Source of the DNA: DATMXS01 sp050260275
GTDB lineage: Bacteria; Acidobacteriota; Terriglobia; Bryobacterales; Bryobacteraceae
NCBI GenBank assembly: GCA_050260275.1
Contig: JBLNBX010000210.1
Span: forward strand, 1 to 10,492
Direction of reading: 5' to 3'
Length of the DNA: 10,492 nt
A program made the translations under genes and the position numbers. Each line of letters starts with the position of its first letter. Position 1 is the stretch's first letter. The notes beneath the pieces are model-generated. The model ran no database searches. It was not told where the DNA came from and saw nothing but the letters and a program-made list of their open reading frames with translations. Positions 5,299-10,492 of the stretch are shown piece by piece.

Positions 5299-6768
5299 AT
5301 GTTGCGAAGACGCGACGTCGTCAGGGCCTGCGCGGCGGCTCCGCTAGTCGCTGCTTTCGTGAATCAGCGGCGGCATGAGGCGAACTGGGCGTCCATCGAC
5401 GCCCGGCCCTCGCCGGACTGGTACCTCGACGCAAAGTTCGGAATCTTCATCCATTGGGGCTTGTACTCGGTGCCGGCGTTCGCCGCCGTCAACGTCAAGG
5501 GCGAGAACGAGTACGCCGAGTGGTACTGGAATTCACTTGTCAAAGGCGGCCTGACGCGCAAGTTCCACGATCGCGTGTACGGCCCCGGTTTCACCTACTT
5601 TGATTTCGCTCCGATGTTTCGCGCCGAACTCTACGACCCGGACCACTGGGCCGATGTTCTCTTCCGCTCCGGCGCGAAGTACGTTGCGCTCACCTCGAAG
5701 CACCACGACGGTTTCTGCCTCTGGCGCAGCGCCGAGGCCAACCGCAGTTGGGGCCGGCACTGGAACAGCGTCGATGCCGGTCCGAAGCGGGACCTGCTGG
5801 GCGACCTCTTCGCCGCCGGACACCGCCGCGGGCTGCGTATGGGCATCTACTACTCCCTGTACGAGTGGTACAACCCGCTCTGGCTCAAAGACCGCAAGCG
5901 CTACGTCAACGAGCACATGGTGCCGCAGTTCAAGGACGTGGTCACGCACGCGAGGCCGAGCATCATCTTCTCGGACGGCGAGTGGGACCTGCCGAGCTCG
6001 GAATGGCGCTCCCCGGAGCTGCTGGCGTGGCTGTTCAACGAATCCCCCGTGCGCGACGAGGTCGTTATCAACGACCGCTGGGGGAAGGAAACGCGCCACC
6101 GCCACGGCGGCTACTACACCACCGAGTACACCTCCGGGCTCGAAGGCGGGCACCCCTGGGAAGAGAACCGCGGCATGGGGCACTCGTACGGCTACAATCG
6201 CATGGAGACGCTCGAACACTACCGCACTCCGCGCGAACTGCTTCTGATGCTCATCGACATCGTAAGCCGCGGCGGCAACCTGCTGCTCGATATCGGTCCC
6301 ACAGCCGACGGCCGCATTCCGGTGGAGATGGAGGAGCGGCTCATTCACATCGGCAACTGGCTGAAGGCGAACGGTGAGGCCATCTACGGAACCCGCCCGT
6401 GGCGTCGCTCACGGCAGTGGGGTAAAGGAGCCATCCCCAGGCTCGAACAGAAAGAGTTCCGCGCTAGATACGAAATTACGGAAATGGTGGATTCGCCGCC
6501 CAAGGGCGCCGCGCGCGTTGAGGCCTTTCTTACCTACAAACCGGGGGCCCTGTACGCGATCGTCCCCCGCCGCCCGGCCGGCGACATCGCCATCGACGAC
6601 GTGGAAGCGCCTCAGGGCGTGCGGGTTACGCTTCTCGGCAGCGGGCACGGCATCGAGACGCGTCTGCGCGGAAGACAACTCGCAATCCACGTTCCGGACG
6701 CCATCGCCGCGCGCCTGCCCGTGAGCGACGGTTACGTCTTCAAGATCGAGGGCGTCAAGTATAAGTAA
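5299..6768 (+). CDS. GH29 alpha-L-fucosidase, probably Tat-exported
   Basis: This 489-residue glycoside hydrolase family 29 enzyme is a retaining hydrolase that releases alpha-linked L-fucose from glycans. Its motifs are KFGIFIHWG (46-54), the fucose-binding TSKHHDGFCLW (132-142), SIIFSDGEWDL (221-231) with D226 as expected nucleophile, INDRWG (257-262), and HPWEENRGMGHSYGYN (285-300), the region where acid/base candidates such as E288/E289 occur. RGGNLLLDIGPTADGRIP (324-341) is the family's strongest signature. The last 110 residues look like the C-terminal beta-sandwich. The N-terminus at ATG 5299 has R3-R4-R5-D and a hydrophobic stretch (about 9-21), a Tat-like signal, though no clear cleavage site is seen. 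ATG 5287 and TTG 5248 are longer alternatives in the same frame; none has a strong SD. The stop is directly followed by the kinase start. Confidence 0.92.
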   Translation: MLRRRDVVRACAAAPLVAAFVNQRRHEANWASIDARPSPDWYLDAKFGIFIHWGLYSVPAFAAVNVKGENEYAEWYWNSLVKGGLTRKFHDRVYGPGFTYFDFAPMFRAELYDPDHWADVLFRSGAKYVALTSKHHDGFCLWRSAEANRSWGRHWNSVDAGPKRDLLGDLFAAGHRRGLRMGIYYSLYEWYNPLWLKDRKRYVNEHMVPQFKDVVTHARPSIIFSDGEWDLPSSEWRSPELLAWLFNESPVRDEVVINDRWGKETRHRHGGYYTTEYTSGLEGGHPWEENRGMGHSYGYNRMETLEHYRTPRELLLMLIDIVSRGGNLLLDIGPTADGRIPVEMEERLIHIGNWLKANGEAIYGTRPWRRSRQWGKGAIPRLEQKEFRARYEITEMVDSPPKGAARVEAFLTYKPGALYAIVPRRPAGDIAIDDVEAPQGVRVTLLGSGHGIETRLRGRQLAIHVPDAIAARLPVSDGYVFKIEGVKYK

Positions 6769-9393
6769 ATGGACATGGTTGGCCGCACCATCTCGCGCTA
6801 CGAAATAATCTCCCGGTTGGGCGAGGGCGGGATGGGTGTGGTGTACAAGGCGCGCGATACACACCTGGACCGGATCGTCGCGCTAAAGGTGCTTCCCGGC
6901 GGCAAGGTGTCGGACCCGGACCGGAAGCGACGGTTCATGCAGGAGGCGCGCGCCGCCTCCGCGCTCAATCACGCGGGCATCGTCACCGTCTACGACATCG
7001 ACGAGGCCGACGACATCTCGTTCATTGCGATGGAGTATGTTTCCGGCAAGACGCTCGATGCCGTGATTCCGCGCAAGGGCATGCGCCTCGGCGAGGCGCT
7101 GCGGATCGCCATTGAGGTGGCCGACGCGCTCGCCCGCGCGCACGCCGCAGGCATCGTCCACCGCGACCTGAAGCCGGGCAACGTGATGGTGACCGATGAC
7201 GGCCATGCGAAGGTGCTCGATTTCGGCCTGGCCAAACTCACCGAGCCACCCGAGGGCGACGGCGACAAGGACGAGCTGGCCCACACGGTCACCGCGGAGG
7301 GCATGATAGTCGGCACCGCCGGGTATATGGCGCCAGAGCAGGCCGAAGGCAGGCCGGCGGACGCGCGGGCCGATATCTTCAGCTTCGGCTGCCTTTTGTA
7401 CGAGATGCTGACCGGCGAGCGGGCTTTTCGCGGCAGCTCGCCGGGCTCGACAATCGCCTCGATCCTGCGCGACGAGCCGAAGCCCCCGAGCAGCATCGTG
7501 GCGGATCTGCCGTCCGACGTGGACAAGGTGATCCGGCGTTGCCTTCGCAAGGACCCGGCCCGGCGATTCCAGACGATGGCCGATCTCAAAGTCGCGTTGC
7601 AAGAGCTGAAGGAGGATTCCGAGTCCGGACAGATTGCGATAAACGCCGTCCCTGCCCGCCCGCGGCGGCGCGCCGTGTGGGCCATCGCGGCGCCTGTTTT
7701 GGTTTTGGCCGCGGCGAGCGCGTGGTTTGCCCTGCGGCGGCCCGCTGAACAGACGGAGCCCATGCGGATCGTTAATGTCACGGCGTTCGAGGGCAACGAG
7801 ACGCAGCCGGATCTCTCACCCGATGGCAACGTTGTAGCGTACGTGTGGAGCGGGCCGCGACAGGACAACGACGATATCTACGTACAGCAGATAGGCTCCG
7901 GCGATCCGATCCGCCGCACCACCGACCCCGCCCGCGATGTCCAGCCTTCGTTTTCGCCCGACGGGCAACAGATCGCGTTCGCTCGCGAGCGCGAGGGCCG
8001 CGGTTGGGATGTGTTTGTGATGCCCGCGTTCAGCGGCGGGGAGCGCAAGGTTTGCACAGTCAACGCGATAACGTGCGCGCCCAGGTGGTCACCGGACGGC
8101 AGGTATTTGACCGTTACGCACCGCGCCGGGCGCGAAGACAGGAACTCGATCCGCCTGGTGTCCGTGGAAACGGGCGAGATGTGGCCGCTGAGCGGATCCG
8201 CCGGGGACGACCGCGGGCTGGTGGATCTGGCCGGGCAGATCAGTCCCGACGGCCGCTACTTGCTTTTCACAAGGGGGCTGCGCTTTACCGGAGCTGACTT
8301 GTACTATCTTCCGCTTGCGGACGGTTACAAGCCGGCGGGCGAAGCTCGCAGGCTGACATCCGATGCCGCCGGTCTGCGCGGCTTCACATGGCTGCGGGAT
8401 TCGCGAACGGTTATCTTCGGCTCATCGCGCGCGGGCGCGTCGACGGTGTGGCGTCTGGACGCGCGCTCCGGCGGCGCTCCCCTTCGTCTGCCAGGCGTAG
8501 GCGACGGCACCGCGATGCCGGCCGCCGCTCTCCGTGCGGACCGGCTTGCCTTCGTGCAGGAGCGTCAGGATTCGAACATCTGGAGCGTCGACCTCGAAAC
8601 GGGAGCCAGGGCGCAGGCCGTATCCTCCACGCTCAACGAGTGGTCGCCTGCCTTTTCGCCAGACGGCAAGCGCATCGCGTTCATCTCCGACCGTTCCGGC
8701 TACCCCGAGCTTTGGGTGGCCGACCGCGATGGCAGCCGTTCGACGCAACTGACGGATTCCAAAACCGGCGTTATGTCGCCGCGCTGGTCGCCCGACGGCC
8801 GCCGCATCGCTTACACCGCGCTTAGCGGAGGCCGCTGGCAGACCTTTATCATCGGCGCCGATGGCGGCGCGCCGGTTGCCGTCAATGCCGATCAGGACCG
8901 CATGATCGAAGGCGGATGGTCCGCGGATGGCCGGTTCCTGTACGCCTCGGGCCGCGACGGTATCTGGCGCGTGCCCGCGGCCGAGGGCAAAGCGGTCGCG
9001 ATCTCCACGGACCGCGGCTGGGGCGTGGTCGAATCAGCCGACGGCCGGTACGTGTACTACGCGAACACGATGCGCGGCTACCGCCCCGGCGAACCCACTG
9101 CGGTCTGGCGCGTTCCGGTGTCCGGCGGCGAAGCCTCCGAGGTCATCCCGGCCGTCCTGAGTGCGAACCACTTCACGGTTACCCCGCGCGGAGTGTTCTA
9201 TATCTCCGAGCCGGAGCACGGGCGTTACGCCATCCGCATGCTGGAGTTCGCCACCGGCCGGCAGAAGCTGATCGCCGAGCTCGATAGGACGCCGAACGCG
9301 GGCGTCTCCGTTTCGCCGGACGGGCGCACCCTGCTGTGGTCCCAGGTGGACGCCGAGAACAGCGACGTGATGCTTATCGAGAACTTCCGGTAG
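6769..9393 (+). CDS. Membrane Ser/Thr protein kinase (PknB type) with a PD40/TolB-like propeller
   Basis: This 874-residue receptor-like kinase phosphorylates Ser/Thr of unknown partners. The kinase domain covers about 11-280: glycine loop LGEGGMGVV (17-25), K40 in ALK, E59 in helix C, HRDLKPGN (131-138), DFG (151-153), APE (188-190), and DPARRF (262-267). All catalytic residues are present. After a basic stretch comes one membrane helix (about 303-321). The rest, outside the cytoplasm, is a beta-propeller with nine SPDG/SADG-type repeat signatures starting at 350, 396, 441, 492, 630, 674, 718, 756 and 849, typical of PD40/WD40-like repeats. This architecture is common in Acidobacteria. ATG 6769 abuts the fucosidase TAA; ATG 6775 is an alternative. 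No good SD is seen, so coupling to the upstream gene is likely. The propeller ligand is unknown; linkage to a glycosidase suggests a glycan or cell-surface cue, which is inference. Confidence 0.93.
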   Translation: MDMVGRTISRYEIISRLGEGGMGVVYKARDTHLDRIVALKVLPGGKVSDPDRKRRFMQEARAASALNHAGIVTVYDIDEADDISFIAMEYVSGKTLDAVIPRKGMRLGEALRIAIEVADALARAHAAGIVHRDLKPGNVMVTDDGHAKVLDFGLAKLTEPPEGDGDKDELAHTVTAEGMIVGTAGYMAPEQAEGRPADARADIFSFGCLLYEMLTGERAFRGSSPGSTIASILRDEPKPPSSIVADLPSDVDKVIRRCLRKDPARRFQTMADLKVALQELKEDSESGQIAINAVPARPRRRAVWAIAAPVLVLAAASAWFALRRPAEQTEPMRIVNVTAFEGNETQPDLSPDGNVVAYVWSGPRQDNDDIYVQQIGSGDPIRRTTDPARDVQPSFSPDGQQIAFAREREGRGWDVFVMPAFSGGERKVCTVNAITCAPRWSPDGRYLTVTHRAGREDRNSIRLVSVETGEMWPLSGSAGDDRGLVDLAGQISPDGRYLLFTRGLRFTGADLYYLPLADGYKPAGEARRLTSDAAGLRGFTWLRDSRTVIFGSSRAGASTVWRLDARSGGAPLRLPGVGDGTAMPAAALRADRLAFVQERQDSNIWSVDLETGARAQAVSSTLNEWSPAFSPDGKRIAFISDRSGYPELWVADRDGSRSTQLTDSKTGVMSPRWSPDGRRIAYTALSGGRWQTFIIGADGGAPVAVNADQDRMIEGGWSADGRFLYASGRDGIWRVPAAEGKAVAISTDRGWGVVESADGRYVYYANTMRGYRPGEPTAVWRVPVSGGEASEVIPAVLSANHFTVTPRGVFYISEPEHGRYAIRMLEFATGRQKLIAELDRTPNAGVSVSPDGRTLLWSQVDAENSDVMLIENFR

Positions 9394-9397
9394 ACCG

Positions 9398-10354
9398 ATG
9401 TCCGGCGCCCCGTTGTTCGACGAACGGCCGCCGTTTGACCGCGAGCGGCTCGCGCGCAGGCTCGCCGAACTGAGCAGGCAGAGCATCTTCATCGGCACAA
9501 GCTCCTGGAAGTACGAAGGGTGGTGCGGGCAGATCTACACGCGCGAACGCTACATGGCGCGCGGGGCGTTCTCGCGGCGGGCCTTCGAGAAGAACTGCCT
9601 GCGCGAGTACGCCGAAACGTTCCCTGTCGCCGGCGGTGATTTCTCCTTCTACCGTTTCCCTCCTCCCGGATACTGGGCGGAGCTATTCGCCAGCGCCCCG
9701 CCGGGACTTCGGTTGGCTTTGAAAGTGCCGGAGGAGATAACGATCAACGTGTTCCCGAAGCACACGCGGTACGGCGCCCGCGCCGGATCGGAGAACCCGT
9801 CGTACCTGAACGCCGCGCTGCTGGAGGAGGCGCTCCTCCACCCGCTCGAGCCGTTCGGTGATCGCCTGTGCCCGTTCATCTTCGAGTTCGGAGCGTTTCC
9901 GCGCTACGTGTACCGTGATGTCCTCGAGTTCGTGCGGGACCTCGACCGTTTTCTCGAGGCTCTCCCGCCCCGGTATCGCTACTCCGTGGAGGTGCGGAAC
10001 GCGGAGTTCCTCGCGCCGGCGTATTTCGACTGCCTGCGCTCTCACGGCGTGGCGCACGTGTTCAACGCCTGGACCCGCATGCCCGAACTGGCCGCCCAGA
10101 TTCGCATCCGCGAGGCCTTCACTGCCGGCTTCACCGTCTGCCGCGTGCTCCTGAGGCGCGGGCGGCCATACGAAACAGCCGTGCAGATGTTCTCGCCGTA
10201 TGAAGAGATCCGCGATCCCAATCCCGAAGGCAGGGCGGCGGTCCGCGACCTCATCGATTACGCGCGCGTCGAAGGCATCGCCGCGTTCATATTTGTGAAC
10301 AACCGTTTCGAGGGCAACGCCCCGCGCACTATCGAAGCGATCGTGGAGCCCTGA
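9398..10354 (+). CDS. DUF72 family protein (YecE-like TIM barrel), function unknown
   Basis: This 318-residue protein belongs to the DUF72/YecE family. Motifs in order are IFIGTSSWKYEGWCGQIY (30-47), FPVAGGDFSFYRFP (75-88), LRLALKVPEEIT (104-115), FIFEFGAFP (160-168), YSVEVRNAEF (195-204), and the C-terminal FIFVNNRFEGNAP (297-309). These are in the family order. It is longer than the roughly 240-270 residues of many members because of an N-terminal extension (1-29) and insertions. The motif around 75-88 lacks the Glu normally found there (Gly instead). The biochemical role of the family is not settled. The start lies 4 nt after the kinase stop without a clear SD, so it is probably translated by coupling. 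No signal peptide or membrane helix is seen, so it should be cytoplasmic. Its stop faces that of the convergent gene. Confidence 0.9.
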   Translation: MSGAPLFDERPPFDRERLARRLAELSRQSIFIGTSSWKYEGWCGQIYTRERYMARGAFSRRAFEKNCLREYAETFPVAGGDFSFYRFPPPGYWAELFASAPPGLRLALKVPEEITINVFPKHTRYGARAGSENPSYLNAALLEEALLHPLEPFGDRLCPFIFEFGAFPRYVYRDVLEFVRDLDRFLEALPPRYRYSVEVRNAEFLAPAYFDCLRSHGVAHVFNAWTRMPELAAQIRIREAFTAGFTVCRVLLRRGRPYETAVQMFSPYEEIRDPNPEGRAAVRDLIDYARVEGIAAFIFVNNRFEGNAPRTIEAIVEP

Positions 10355-10361
10355 CCGCGGC

Positions 10362-10492
10362 TCAGTTAGCGCTCGCGACTGCGGTTGCGCCGCCGGCCCA
10401 GTATCCGCTGCGGGCGCGCACCACGACGGGCACCGGAGCGGTCACGCGCACGTCGAGCTTGCGGTAGGTCCCATCGAGCGCCGTGTTGGAAG
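10362..10492 (-). CDS. 3' end of a convergent gene, probably an Acidobacterial VWFA-related protein
   Basis: Only the last 42 codons lie in the window; the rest is beyond the right edge. The readable tail contains NTALDGTYRKLDVRV followed by RARSGYWA, then a short Ala/Gly-rich end and TGA at 10364-10362. The 'DGTYRKLDVRV ... V(V)RARSGYWA' pattern is what I recall from the C-termini of VWFA-related Acidobacterial-domain proteins, which are usually secreted. The fragment carries no catalytic or metal-binding motif, so family assignment rests on this resemblance alone. The alternative minus-strand frame is Arg-rich and looks non-coding. Confidence 0.55.
   Translation of the reverse strand, partial: SNTALDGTYRKLDVRVTAPVPVVVRARSGYWAGGATAVASAN

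Noticed and set aside
5600..6377. Long open frames in the other plus-strand frames and on the minus strand inside the fucosidase gene
   Set aside because: They are Arg/Thr/Ser/Ala-rich products of GC-rich third positions, and the GH29 frame across the same bases carries all family motifs.
6883..7868. Minus-strand open frames of 239 and 292 codons opposite the kinase gene
   Set aside because: They mirror the codon bias of the kinase domain, show no recognisable motif, and overlap a frame with a full set of kinase catalytic residues.

Overview
The window is GC-rich, densely coding bacterial DNA. It most resembles an Acidobacteria genome of the Solibacter/Bryobacter type. That is an inference from three things: a PknB-type kinase fused to a long PD40 propeller, a Tat-type signal of the 'RRRDVVRACAAAPLVAA' style, and a 3' fragment that looks like the end of an Acidobacterial VWFA-related protein. 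No rRNA, tRNA, IS element, CRISPR array or phage gene was seen.

Left part, minus strand (1-1689): a radical-SAM anaerobic sulfatase maturase cut by the left edge, preceded by a small NADPH-dependent FMN reductase. The 151-nt gap between them is full of small dyads. A 253-nt divergent intergenic region (1690-1942) carries a short palindrome just upstream of the FMN reductase.

Centre-left, plus strand (1943-4548): an AlkA-type 3-methyladenine DNA glycosylase (TTG start), a DUF488 protein coupled to it through an ATGA overlap, and then a transaldolase with its own strong Shine-Dalgarno. This is probably one operon mixing DNA base-excision repair with pentose phosphate metabolism.

Centre (4549-5298): a 291-nt non-coding stretch with repeated complementary segments and a plausible promoter, a 58-residue Flp-type prepilin that stands alone, a clear hairpin terminator, and a further 228 nt without a gene.

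Right part, plus strand (5299-10354): a Tat-exported GH29 alpha-L-fucosidase, a membrane Ser/Thr kinase whose ATG directly follows the fucosidase TAA, and a DUF72 protein 4 nt further on. The packing suggests one transcript that joins glycan hydrolysis to a receptor-like kinase. The right edge holds the 3' end of a convergent minus-strand gene (VWFA-related type), with 7 nt between the two stop codons.

Most genes belong to recognisable families. The features most worth a second look are the unusual active-site segment of the transaldolase, the orphan pilin with its structured leader region, and the fucosidase-kinase-DUF72 unit.
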